Positions 1-12,700 of a DNA stretch of 64,000 nt are shown here, piece after piece. The stretch spans positions 9,052,001 to 9,116,000 of the forward strand of contig CP093831.1 in assembly GCA_033063855.1 (NCBI GenBank), written 5' to 3'. The stretch's first letter is position 1, and every line of letters begins with the position of its first letter. Both the position numbers and the translations under genes were made by a program. The DNA comes from Smittia aterrima (taxonomy: Eukaryota; Arthropoda; Insecta; Diptera; Chironomidae). A model generated the notes under the pieces. That model was not told the DNA's origin. It did no database searches and worked only from the letters and a program-made list of their open reading frames with translations.

Positions 1-510
1 AATAAATGATACATTTAAGTTTAGGTGAAGAAATATAATCGATGACAAGCTCACAAATCGTTAAGTGCTTCTCGGACAAAAGTTTGCATGAATTAAAATT
101 TCAATTGACTCTTTTAAAAATGTCTAAATTTTACTTTTCTCAGTTCCCAATAGTGAAATTGGCACATTTTTAAGTGATTCGGTTGAACAATCGACAGAAA
201 ATGAAACCCGATCAAAGTATAACAAGTCAGTGATTTAGCCATGTAGCATTATAACGGAGGTGACGAATCTTTTTTATAATAATTTAATGATGAAGAGGGA
301 TTTCAACATAATGATTGTGATTTGTTCGCCAATCACAGAGACTACATTAAATATACATCGCATTTAAAAACATAAAGTTAGAGTGACCCTTGAAAAGCAA
401 GCTTTTTCACTTAATTCCGCGAAAGCTTGACACACAAAATCATTTTGAGCAAATTTTAATCGACCAAGGAATGCCATCGCAGATCAAAGAGTAGCTTGAG
501 TTCAGGAATA

Positions 511-795
511 AAATTTTAAATCTAATGATCGTTGACTTAAACAAATAACATAAAATATAACTTACTATATTGAAAGCTTTATCTGTTTTTTGTATTGACA
601 AGAACTATTCTTTAAAATGACTGATAAATTTTAAAGAATAGTTCTTGTCATTACAAAAAACAGATAATAAAAAGCTTTCAATTTACGAAAGTTACAGTCT
701 ATTGAATTTGGCAGATTTCGCACGATTCACCTCTTACTAAATAGTAAGTTATATTTTATGTTATTTATAAGTCAACCATCATTAGATTTAAAATT
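511..795. repeat. Long imperfect inverted repeat (foldback / hairpin element)
   Basis: Two nested arm pairs face each other. The inner arms, about 568-618 and 628-681, enclose a loop of only about 9 bases at 619-627. The outer arms, about 511-567 and 742-795, are nearly complementary. The right side carries about 60 extra bases (682-741) between its inner and outer arm. Mismatches and small indels are few. A transcript of either strand would fold into a long hairpin. This could be a foldback or MITE-type transposon remnant, or an hpRNA (endo-siRNA) precursor. I see no target-site duplication and no transposase. Confidence 0.8.
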
Positions 796-3308
796 TACAA
801 AGATGCAAAGATTTTCAATAAATATTGTAGTAAAGTCAGAAAAATTAATTAAGTCGAGGTCCAAAATATGGTGTTCGACAGTGATATTTGTGTTAAATGA
901 GTTAACTATGTCGTTAGCCGACAGTTTGCATAAATTGCTGTTAAAAGGGTCCAAGGTTACCCGTCTGTTAAATGCTGCTTAGACATCCACTATTTCATGA
1001 AAAAGTATAAAACCGCAGTAAGAAACCAGCATAATATTGAGTCAGCATTCCGATTGACCGGAAATAGTGCAGTTGATTATCAGTAAATTATTTGAGATTG
1101 ACTATCCGTCAACACTAAAATCTAATTTTCATAAACCAAAAAATAATAATTATTACCATTGACCGAGGGTTCATAAGGGTTTGTTGCGTCACTAAGGATC
1201 ACCCGATCCTGGGTCTTTATGCCCAAAGCTTCACACTCCCAAGTGCCTACCTTCACCTGCACGTGGTGAACCTGCTAATCCGAAACGCATCGGAGCGTAG
1301 AGGAGACTAAGTAAGGAGGCTAGACGTTTGGTGTAACGCCACAAGTTGTCAAATCCGCCACCGAACAAAGGATGCGAAGCCCGGCAAGCTTCCATCCTAA
1401 ATGCGCATTATTTCTTCGAGAGATTCTGAGTGCAAAACTTCATCCCAAAGCTCGGAATCAGCAAAAATATTTAACAGAGGAATGCCAAAGTAGCCTTGGG
1501 GAGCAAAATGCTAAGCTGACATCTTTCGTCTGTAGTGATCCATCGGAGCGATTGGCAACGTGTGGACACCTACGAGCTTTTAATATAATCTAAATAACAA
1601 AAATATTCATTAATATTAATAGCTTCAATTTAATACATATTCAATAGTATATTTAACTATTAATAATAATATCAATACCGCGAAACTTAATCCGTTTCAG
1701 AAACACAAGCAGTTCTAAAGAAACATTATTAATTAACATTGTTTTTCCTTTCACATAGAGTAAGCAATTTTACTACGAAACAATATACCGAAAGGGTTTT
1801 TCATCCATTGGTAATTGGGCAGTTTAATAGACGCAAGAGGTGAAGGGTTAAAAATCATCAGAAGGGTTAAAAACTTTTACTTTTGTGAACTTCCATGATC
1901 ATGGAGAAAAAAATTCAGTAAAGCTCACAATAGTGATCGTTCGTCGGGAAGTTAGCGTTCATCGGAGGATTTTTAACCCTACATTTCAAGTGAATTCTCC
2001 AGACATGAGCCCCGTGCGATAGAACCTCTTGAGCTATAAAACCTATCGTTAAACAGGCTCTTCTTATTCATATTAAACTAAATGACAAAAACCAGAACGG
2101 AAGCAACTCGTCCTCCGTTCTCGAGATACATTAATTGCAAGCTTAAATTATTTTCTGACAATTTGTACGGGGATTACGAGTACGAATATGACAAGATTAA
2201 AAATAAACAAGAAAAACACCTTCCCAAAATATTTCTTGTAAAAGATATTAGCTTGCAAGCTTCTTTAATTCGTTAGTTATAGCGGTCAAGGGCAGCAGCA
2301 ATCGAATATCGGTCATACTTTTGCGATAGGACCCATGCTCCGGATGAATAACCCTTAAAATAAATGTTAAAACTTAAAAAATTTAATTGGCTATTATATC
2401 TTTAAACGTAATTTGAACATGTTTTTCTTGTCTCCTGTCTAGAAGCATTAATAAATAAACTAATTGACTGTCTAAATGTAACTTAAACATGTTTTAAATA
2501 GATCCTGCTACCTTCATCTGGGTCATTGTATATTGCTCTGAGCCTCCTCATGACATTTTTTCAGAATATTGCAGAAAAGTTTTCGCTACTGCTTAGCGTA
2601 GCTGCCTAAGATTAACTTTAAAGTTTATTACTTTCTCAACTTTAAAGCAAAGGTCAAGAGTCAAGACTTATCTTTTTTTTAATTCACTTTAAAAATTAGG
2701 GATTTCGAAACAACTGGAAACAAGGACATAACACTGGTGAGAAGAAACAAAATTTTACAAGAATGCTTTGCATCCGACATCGCATTTAAATTCAAATTTA
2801 GCGATATTTTTCAGTTATCTGAGCAAAGCTGGTCGGCATATATTTGGAGCTTACAAATTGTCAAGCTTTAACCCGACATTTTAAAATAGCGACATCTGGT
2901 ATTTCATAAACCCAAGTAATATGATTTTGTGCTCAACTGTGTTCTCACCAGGTGTCGCTAAAACTGTTTATTATGTTTGAGTCAATGAAAAATATTTCGA
3001 GGACGCCGAAAAAAGCATCAAAAAGATTTCTGACCCAAAGTAAGCGGAAATTGAAATATCCCTAAGTCAAATTGAATTATATGAGTCATTCACACCATGA
3101 AGTTTGCACTTAAAAGTTTTCTTAGGTCGTGCTCGGGTTTTTAAGGTGTTTAAAAATAATTTCTTCTCAGACATTAAAATAACTTACCTGACTTATCACA
3201 ATCGGATCATTAAACTAACGATAATAATTTCTTTAACTATATTCTGTTTTCAAATAAAATGAGCACGATTTTACTTTCCAAATTTAGTTTGAAAATTGAA
3301 AGCACAGA
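796..3308. other. Gene-poor left-end spacer
   Basis: I find no convincing gene here. There is a TATAAAA at 1006-1012 with a TCAG initiator-like site at 1042, but no signal-bearing ORF follows. From about 1190 to 1560 the base composition is clearly more GC-rich than the surroundings and contains one unrecognised 73-codon ORF (1372-1593). A short motif, GAAGGGTTAAAAA, is repeated directly near 1842 and 1861 and recurs inverted near 1971. An imperfect direct repeat around an ACATGTTTT core lies near 2417 and 2485. This looks like decayed repeat DNA. Confidence 0.5.
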
Positions 3309-3641
3309 ATGAATAAGCTTTTATTTTTTGTTCTTCAAGTTATATTGGTCGCAAGTCAGGATGAGAAAATTGCTGTACCAGTTTATGAGACAGAGCCTGC
3401 ATATTGCCTAATTGGGACCGTTGCTACAATGCCGCCGAAGAAGCTTCAATGCAACAGCGCAACCGAAATCTTTGCGTGCTCTTACGGCGAAGCTCGATGC
3501 GATGGATTTGGCTACTGTGGTACTCCCCCTTGTACCTGGCGATGTTGGTGCAGAAATGGATACAAGCGAAACAGCGCTGGGCACTGCGTGAGATTTTGTT
3601 CTTTCTGCGCAATCAAAGAAGAAGCAATTAAATTGAATTAA
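3309..3641 (+). CDS. Small secreted cysteine-rich protein, TIL (trypsin-inhibitor-like) type
   Basis: An intronless 110-residue ORF. Residues 1-16 (MNKLLFFVLQVILVAS) form a clear signal peptide. The mature part has eleven cysteines. The run from about residue 48 ends in C-x-C-RNGYKRNSAGH-CV, which matches the end of the trypsin-inhibitor-like fold (C-x-C..G..RN..G.CV). Known TIL proteins are secreted serine-protease inhibitors in haemolymph, venom or gut. The fit is imperfect: one inter-cysteine loop is missing compared with the usual ten-Cys pattern, and an extra Cys pair sits near the C terminus. An AATAAA poly(A) signal follows at about 3650. It is a stand-alone gene, convergent with boss. 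Inhibitor function is inferred from fold resemblance only; it could instead be an unrelated Cys-rich peptide. Confidence 0.6.
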   Translation: MNKLLFFVLQVILVASQDEKIAVPVYETEPAYCLIGTVATMPPKKLQCNSATEIFACSYGEARCDGFGYCGTPPCTWRCWCRNGYKRNSAGHCVRFCSFCAIKEEAIKLN

Positions 3642-3764
3642 ATCCTTTTAAATAAAAGTTCAATTTTTCTTTTCGACATTTATTAAACTTAATTTATTTT
3701 ATACATCGACTTTGTTTATTGACTAGCAGCAGAAATATTCTCTTTAAGAAAGCAACTTTAAAGA

Positions 3765-6700
3765 TCAAAACCGCGTAATTTTATTCGGCGAAGGCAGATC
3801 AGGATTGACCATTTCATTAAAATTCAAATTGTAGTGGTCGATAAGATTTCGTCGTCCGCCACCTCGTAATGGCAGTGTCGGGACTTCACTTGGCGAAAGA
3901 TATTCATTTATGTGAGTTTGACTGGTGTCATCGACGTTCGATGATCTTGTTCTCATTCCTGGGTTGACACATTCGTAAATACTCTGAAAATACGAAGACT
4001 TAAGTTTCAGCTAAAGTTTCGTTTACAATTTTCACTCTTACCGGTTCCGAAATGAATTGATTAGCTTGAGCAAAGGCAAGAGACGTGAGTGAAGGCAGCG
4101 CTTGTGTGAAATCAGTTCGAGCGATAGACTTGACAATTAAGAAACATCTTGGGACCATCAACGAGCCGAGAATAATCCAAGCAGTAGCTTGAACGCCTAA
4201 TGGTACGAACATCTCTCTGAAATTGTGATCTATCATCGACAAGGGAATCCAAATCATCCAACAAAGTAAGCACAAGACGGACGTGATAACGATTAAAATT
4301 CCTTCTTGATAATTCCTCTGCGATCTAAAGATGAAAGGTGACAGGAAAACGAGCATGATGAGCAGCATTGCATCGTAGCCGATGATGCCCCAAAACCAAT
4401 TTCCGTAATAAACGTTCTCGCAGGTCACGTGTCTTTGATGAGCATGCATCATCACGAGAAGTTGTGTCGACAGTCCCAATTGAACAAGAAAACTGAAGAT
4501 GCAAATTATGCTTTGAATGTATCCGTTGACATGTGAGAGAAATCCTCCTTCACTTCCAATCGATGCCAACATAATTGCTCGAGACAGGAGCAGCGAGAAG
4601 GTCAAACAGTAACAAACGGAAACGACGAAAATTTTTACGATACACATCGAGTTGAATACATCAATCGCTTCGCTTGTGTTGTGAAGATCCTTTCGGAAAC
4701 CAGAATATTCAATTGTAAATGGAAAGAAGGAAGCAAACTGTGCAATGAGTGCTAACAACATCACGACAGATCCGATGGGATTTCCTTCGAGAACATCTTC
4801 CATACAAATTCTCACGATGATAAACGTCAAGATAGCCATGCAAAGAATAATTCCGAGTGTGGCTACTGTCAATCCAATTGCAACCCACAACTCGGAGCGT
4901 ATCTGCCAGTTATAAACTTCCATTATCTCTCCATCGATATCGAGATCAAAATTGTTCACTTCCGGTGGAAACTTTTCGTCCAGCTCAAACGTATCTACGT
5001 TGTGATGATGGTGGTGCTGTGGAGAAGTTCCATTGTGACTAGAAGGTTTCTCACATTGAAGAATTGAGCCGAGTGAAACCATTTCTTGAATGTTGGACAT
5101 GTAGACAGTTGTGACGTTAGTCACGAAGTTTGTCGTCGCCACTTTCTTCAATTCACTCGAGTCTTTCGACTCGTTAAACTTTTCAAAGACGTTGTACGTC
5201 ATTTGGTTCTCGAGGGCTTCAAATTGTAACAGCTTTAATGTCTGTTTGACATCGGTGGTTGAAATTTTCTCGGGAACGTGCAGATCGTTGAAAATCTCGC
5301 ACTTTCCGAGATTAATTTTGACAACAGATGTCGTCGTTTGGTTGCAATTCTTCCAAATAGCATTGTTAATGGATTTACAGATTTCGAGGAATGTTGAAGC
5401 GAATGCGATGAACTCAGAAGGCGATGTTGACGAGCTGGTAAAGTTCTTGAGGTGATTTAAATCGATTTCTGATTCGACGGTAATGTAAGCGTTATTTGGA
5501 ATGTCTGAGGAAAATAAGAAAAGTTTTAGTGAAGTTCTTAGAACTTGAGAAGCTTCCGAGAAACTCACTTGACATGACTAATTCTTTCATGGTTAAAGGC
5601 ACAATGATTAAGCTCCCGTTTGACTCGAAATGAGCATTGTTGATGAACTCAGCATTGCCGACATAAATGAAAACCTTATCAGCCGACAAAGAAGACTTGA
5701 AGCATAACTTCTCTGACTTCCAAACGTCTCGGAACTGCGCTGTTCGATTCAACGAATCCGTTCGAAGCTCCACTGATGCATTTCGTTTATTAAGCGGCAG
5801 CGATAGATCGTTAAGAAGATGTGCAACCTTCCGCGCCTTCACTGTCTCTGTTGTTGGTATCGACCATATTTTAAATTCAAAGCTTTTGCCCTTCAACAGC
5901 TCGTTATGCCACAATGCGTCTGATAAGAAAATACCTGAAATCAGAAAAGAAAAAGAACTTACTCGCATTGTTTTCTATTTTAAACGACAATCGTTGCCAA
6001 CGTGTAATCAAGTTTAATTCGTTTTATGCATCCATGACTAGCGCAGCCACGACGCGTGAAATTGTTCATCAAAACGAAATATGAATTCATTTTAAATTTA
6101 ATTTCGATCGCTTCAGGGCACGGGTGATCGTAAGTGGAACAGAAAAGAGTTCGACGGCAATATGTTACAGTCAGTGACTCCTGGATGGGTCAGACCAGGG
6201 GCTCGTACGTCACTTGTGCTCTTCTAAACCTTCATTCTCTTGCCTGCTGTCTTTAGGTCAACGGTAAACTCAATCCGCCCCATCCGCATTGTTTTAAATT
6301 AAAAAAATTCTTGATTGCCGACTTGACGGGCGCGCTCATGAAAATCAAACCCGTTTGGAATCTTCATTAAGGTTCGCTCTGTATCGCACGCCACGAAACT
6401 TGAACTTCATGCTCATCAGTTTCTCTCATTGTTTCAAGACACGAAAATGACTTTAGCGAAGCCCAATTGAGTAAACAAAAACCAGAAACAATTATCAAAG
6501 CAATCGTCTTCAACCTTTGGAAGGCTTTTTCTCATTTGTTGAGTGTGGAGAGTGCAAACAAACTGCTCAGCGACCCAATTGGACAGCTGATTGATCTAAT
6601 TGCCCGAAACGACAACACAAAAGGTTAATAACACTCGTTTTGAGTTGGTAGTTCCTTCGAGAGCAAAAATCCGGAAGTAAACGTCGTCTAAATTGATATT

Positions 6701-9700
6701 AACGATTCAAAGTTGTTTCTGCGATCGTTCATCAACCTTTGCGATGTTTACATACTCACACCCGTCAAAATCGGAAGTCAAAAGGGAATAGAAAATGTGC
6801 TGATAGCTCTTTTTGTCGTCCCCGAAGGCAATTTTCATCTGCTACAAGTTGCAACCCCGAAAGTTCTCCCGGAAATGACAGTAAAATAAAAATTTATGAC
6901 GAATTCACTCTGCGAAGCAACGAGTCGAGAAATCGATAAAAAATTATGTTTCATGTTGGCAACGAAGGTGTTTTGTTTGTTGATTCTCGTTCGTTTCCAA
7001 GCGGAGGAGTTTATTCGTTTCCCGGTTTCGTGAATGAGTTTTTCCTTCAAAAAGAAAAAAGTTTTATCGTAAAATGACAAAGGAAAAAAATTGCGACAAG
7101 GTCGGCGGGCTTCGTTGTTTCACGCGGTTTTCCTCCGGGCGACTATTCCGAACCCGCATCACTCGTCTCAATATCTTGCGGCTACCAAAACGGGCCAAAC
7201 TCTCAAGTTCTCGACTCATCGTTGAAATTAAAGAAAGATAAAGAGCGAAAATCAGTCACTGAAACGCCTCGACTATGAAATGTGCATTATCAGATTATTT
7301 AATTTTGTTTTGAGCTCGAAATTGTTCAACACTCTCAGTTGGCTTTACCGTTTTCACATTTACGATCTAAAGCCGTTAGATACAATTTTTCGGGAATGAT
7401 TTTGCATATAAAGCTTGACAGGTCAGCAATTAAGAACATTAATTGATGAGTTTTGGGTGAAGTTTCTTGATTCCAGACAAGCGAGGTCAGGAAAGGGATG
7501 AAATGTCGGTCGGAGATTAGAATTCGAGGAATTTTGTCGTACGGACCTCTCAATTAACAACTTCAAACCCGAAATTCCTCAAGAACGTTAAGTATTTCTA
7601 GAACAACTCAATTTTGAGCATTTTTAATGGAGCTACAAAACCAGAAAACAAGTGAAAAGTGCTCCATTAAATCCTCTCTTGCTTGCGCTAATTTACTAAG
7701 CTCACTAATGGTTTAATGTTCTTTATATCACATCGTTAAAGCGGCTTTCCAACGTGTGACCTATTCGCGCTTTCAATTCTTCTTTTTTAATGGTTTTTGT
7801 AATTGAGCGGATTAAGTGTTTGCTGAAATGAAAACTCACCAAAAGGATTATCCACGCAATGCTCCAAGAAGTCAATCTCATGCTCCAAGATATCCAAGAG
7901 AGCGTGCGGCTTGGTCATTTGCACAATCCTCACACCTAATGAACCAAATAAACGGTTAGCAAAGAAGCGAAAAACTTCGCAAGACAAACTTACCGATTGA
8001 GACATTGTGAACTAATAAATCGATTCCATTGACGTGATTCACAATGAACTTAATGATTTCAGTTGCATTGTCCAAGCGATCCAAAATAATTGTAACGATT
8101 ATGTCACCCTCGATCGATTTAACTGAATAATTCTCGTTCGTGTCGTCAGCATCATTTGTCTTCGTGAGACATAAAGCATCGAACGATGTGGTGACATCAA
8201 TTAGTGTTTCATCGTTTGGCGTATCGTCAGTGATACGAAGAAGACGCGTAGTGTGAGTTGTTGTGGTGCTTATAGCCGAAGTTTTCACTGGTACATCACT
8301 AGTCGAACTGCGAAGAGTTGATGAGCTCCTCCGTGATTTTGATGTCGTTGAAAGTACTGTCGTTAAATCTTTGGTTTCTAATTCAGTTGATGATACTAAT
8401 AATGGCGTCGAAAGTTCATCGCAGTAATGATGTTGGCATAGCAGCAGAAGGCCTGAGAAATGAAAGTGTCACATGAGGTTAATGCAAACTCGTGATGAGA
8501 AATTTCTATTGAGTTTGATTCTTGTGCTTCTGGGAAAAGAACTTTCGAGCAATCGAAGAGAAAAACGAAATTTGACCTCTCGAGGAGCGGGAAAGCTTCA
8601 TCGGCGAAATATTAATTTTACAAGGAAAATGCTTTAAGTGAAAATCGATGAAACGAGCTGGAAAACGTCGGTGAGAGTTATACGAGTTTTTAATGAAGAA
8701 AGATCGTGATAAAACGTTATTTTTAGAAACAAGAACGAGCTTTTAGTTGAACACGTTGAACGCCTCTCAAACGCTTAAAAGATCGGTCGATAGAGCGGTA
8801 ATTGACTCACAGAATGTGAGTCTTGTCAAATAGAGTTCAATGAAGTGACTCAGACGAGCTAAGACATTTTGATTTAATTATTCGCTCTTAGACTTGAGAG
8901 GCTTCGAAAACGAATTTCTTAAACTCAACTAAGCGTTTCTAAAGAAAAGAAACTTCCTGTGAATTTTCCGATAATTCTCAGAACGCGAGAGCCTTCAGCG
9001 ATAAATTAATTTATGACGCATTTGTTTCGGAATAAATTAAGATCCAGAAGCTCCGATAAGACGAAGGAAATTTCCACTGAAACCCGAAGTAGCAAAGTTT
9101 TACGAATTGAATTTTCCTTTTAGCGAGCCAACGCGTGTTTCCTCGTAAAACAAGCGGTCGCATGATTTAGAACTAACCAGACGCAATTTCTCGAAACGCG
9201 CTGTCAATTAAGTGCATGCGAACCGAAAGAAACTTGTTTCGGACTTGGTCGGATCACGAAGCCTTATTGAGAGATGAAAACTCTTTGACCTTATCAACTC
9301 GTTCGGCAAATAAAATCATTCTCGTTCTATTGTTATGCAAAGGAGGCCATTGAAGGAGAATTTTAAGTCCTTGTACTTGGAATGATGAAGAGTAATTATT
9401 GATTGAGGAAGGAGAATGCGAACAAAGCTTTCGAGGTGGGAACGGAAAGATCGGCTCAAGTTATTTAAACTATGAAATAAGAAAAAATTCTTTAGAAAGC
9501 TTCGTTGAGCTTCACTTCCTTTTGTTCAACTACAAAGAAAATTCAGACCGCGATTGTTTGAAGAAAAATATTTTATCTCCAGTCGATTTTAATGAAAAAT
9601 GAATCTCGTGCCATGCCGAACGCTTTCCCGTCCAATTTTCTTTTCATTGTCACAAGAATTTTAAAAACAAATTAAAGAGTTGCGAGGAGACTCACCGAGA

Positions 9701-12700
9701 CTATAATAGCAAACGATTTTTATATTGAGTTCCATTATTGATTATACACATCGAATCGTAATTGAACAAGTTTTTCTTCTTTTTCGCTTCACACTCTAAA
9801 TGATTCTCATAATTTCTCACTTTCTACCGTAGAATTACGATTTCATATTCTCGTTTATTTGCGTTGCATCGAAGCGATCTCACTCGAACTGCATTGACTA
9901 TCGAAATGGAAAATTTAATTTAACTTTTCATCAGTCCACTCAACATTCGAGTTTTAATTATTTTAGTTTTTTGTTTCACAAATCGAGCGCGTTTTCATTT
10001 CATATCAATCACGTTCACTTGCACATCGAAATTGGATTTCCATTCCACGTCAATCGGCCACCAACCCTCAAATGCTTTTCAGTCTGTGGTCGCCGCAAAA
10101 ATGTGACAACGGAGAGAGCTTTCGTCAAATCACCAACGATGATTACAGCGTTCTCTTTCGCACTGAACTCACATGCGAGCTCCTCTTTTCGTTTTTAGTT
10201 TTTCACGAAACTCAAGTGACAACAAAATGTAAATAATCTCGGCTCTCGATGACTCACAAAGTCTCCTGCTGAGAGTAATCGCTAGTGCGACATGTGCGAC
10301 GAATAAATAAAAATAAGTTTCCACTTTGTTATGAAAATTTTATAACTTTTTATGCTGATTTTGCACGAGAACGAAAGCAAGTGGCCCACTTTTAAATCCT
10401 TTTTGCTCTCTCTCTTCTTTGTAATTTCGCTGTTCGACGAGGCGAAATATTTATTTTCGGAACAGTTTCAACCTCGACTCGGCTGATTGCTAAACAAACA
10501 CCGACCAATGTTACGATTTATGCTTTTTAAACTCTCGAGTGAGTCACGATTTCAACGCAAACGATGACACATGTGAATTTTTTATGAAGCACTTATGGTC
10601 GGTTATCCAAAAATAATTCTCGTTGTGGAGAATCTAACGACAATCGATGAAGAAAAATGTTTTCTCTGCTCGCGTGTCGACTTCACTGATCGTCTAATGT
10701 TGAATGAGAGCCAGTCGTCGTCGGTTGTTGTGTTGTGTTTTCTCCATTCGCTGCCCTTAATGCCTTCTCAACCTTTTTTCTCCTTTTTTTCTCTTTCCTT
10801 TCCTTGACGTAATCGCTTTCCTACCATAAGGGACGCGAAGTATTTCGTATCCACATTAATCGATTTAAATCAACCACAGAGACCGCGTGTTTCAAGCGCT
10901 ACGTTGCAAACGCGAATGAGCATAATTTTTGTTTTGTGTTTTTGTTTCTTCGAGAAAATATAATTTTAGTTTTTTAGTTGCTCCGTTCTCCATAAACCAA
11001 CGAGCTCTACAAAATCTATACACGAGTTTACGGTTCGATGCGTCCTTCTCTCTCTCTCTCTTTCTCAAGTTCTCTCTGCTACTTGAAAACTTGTAGCTTA
11101 AGCTGCTTCTAACAATGTAATAACAAAAGCAAAGAAATTTTAAACATTGCTTAAGCATACACGATTCAAATGTAGTTGGGGGGATAGAGCTTGCAACCAC
11201 CGCGTTCTGTTAATCCCCTTATTACACGAAAGCTACTCCATCAAAATTCGTAATCCGTTTCTCTCTTTAATGTAATTTCCATTCCGATTCATTTGAGTTA
11301 TGAGCGTTTGACGCAAATATTGGTTTCCACAACCTGACCAATCTGATAATCAATTAACGCGCGTAGTAAAATCCATAAAATTTACTCATTTCAGTCAAGC
11401 ACGAGCGCTTTAATGGTCAGTTATCATGCTTTGAACAGAAGCATGTTCTGGAAAATCATTGAAATTGGGTGAGCACGAATGAGTCTTCTCTTTCTCAACA
11501 ACTTCCTCAAAAATTGATTTAAACACTTTAACACTTAGTCGCCTTCTCTCAAAGGTCGGAAACTATCGATTACCTTAAATGTTCTTATCCAGAAATTATT
11601 CTGAACTTCTCACACGAGTTTCCAGTTGATTGATCCAAATAATTTGAATATTTCTTTTTGAAGATGATTCAATGACCAAGTTACAATTTTGGGGCTTCGA
11701 GCTAACACGAAAATAGTTTTTATTGCCTTTAGAATGTTTTTTTTCGGTCACCAGGTGGATTTGTTGATAGACTTCTTATCACTAAAGCAACCCCGCAACG
11801 ATAGAAACCTTTTTTCACGCAACATGCTTCGTTTCTTCCGCAAATAGAAATGTTGTCGCTGGCCATGACTCGATAGAGTTTTAGTCTGTCAACAAATTGA
11901 TGTCGGATCGTGACACTCGATTCAAGGAAAATATTCTAAAGTTCATGGAGTCAATGACATTTTTCTTTTAGAATAATATTGAGAATTAGTTTGAGGTTCA
12001 AGGGGGAAATGCCAGGTGAAGGAAGACCGAAAAAAAATATTTAATAACGTCTCTATCGATTAATTTAATTATCAGGTCATTGATTTCAGAATGTGACCGA
12101 ATGAAAATAAAATCTTTTTGGGGGAATAATGAAATCGCTTCTCTTTGTCGAAGCCTTTGGAACTTTGTTTCATTCTTCATTTAATTGATTTTCTTTCATA
12201 CTCGTTTTACGTTTATTTATATCCTTTTGACTAGTTCCCTCAATAAAGTTTTACTCGTAGATTGTCACGAAATTAAATTGGAATGAGCAGCTTTCAACCG
12301 TTGGCTCCATCTCTCTTTCAAATTCAAAGAAGAAAATTGAAAAGTGGGAAAACTGTAAACTGAGAAGTTATTAAACTAAAAGCCACTTTCACAATTTGTC
12401 TCATTAAAGATTCATTGAAACTTTTCGTCTGGGTTCGAGAAATTAAATTTTTGGCAATAAAAATTGTTCAATTATTCATAAATTTTCTCAAGTTTTCCCG
12501 ATGAAAACAGAATTTCTTCGAGAGCTTTACGCCAGTGCGCTTGCTCGAAGCATTTGATTTTGCATCTCTCTCGTTTCCACTTCCCTCATCTCCACTGTCG
12601 AAGTTCATTGAGAAAAATTTTCGTGTCATATCAAGTTTTTCTTTCAACCGAATCGGAAGCAGTGAAAAAGTTTTCCTCGATTTAGAAAATATTTTTTAGT

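Noticed and set aside
1560..1600. Minus-strand resemblance to the 18S rRNA phrase TTAAAAAGCTCGTAG
   Set aside because: The match is short and has a deletion, and the sequence on both sides does not follow rRNA.
5492..5968. ATG at 5968 with a hydrophobic start, as the beginning of the boss protein
   Set aside because: The first 34 bases are the pyrimidine tract and CAG of an intron. Upstream exons at 7840-7935 and 7994-8452 join in the correct phase and restore the expected length.
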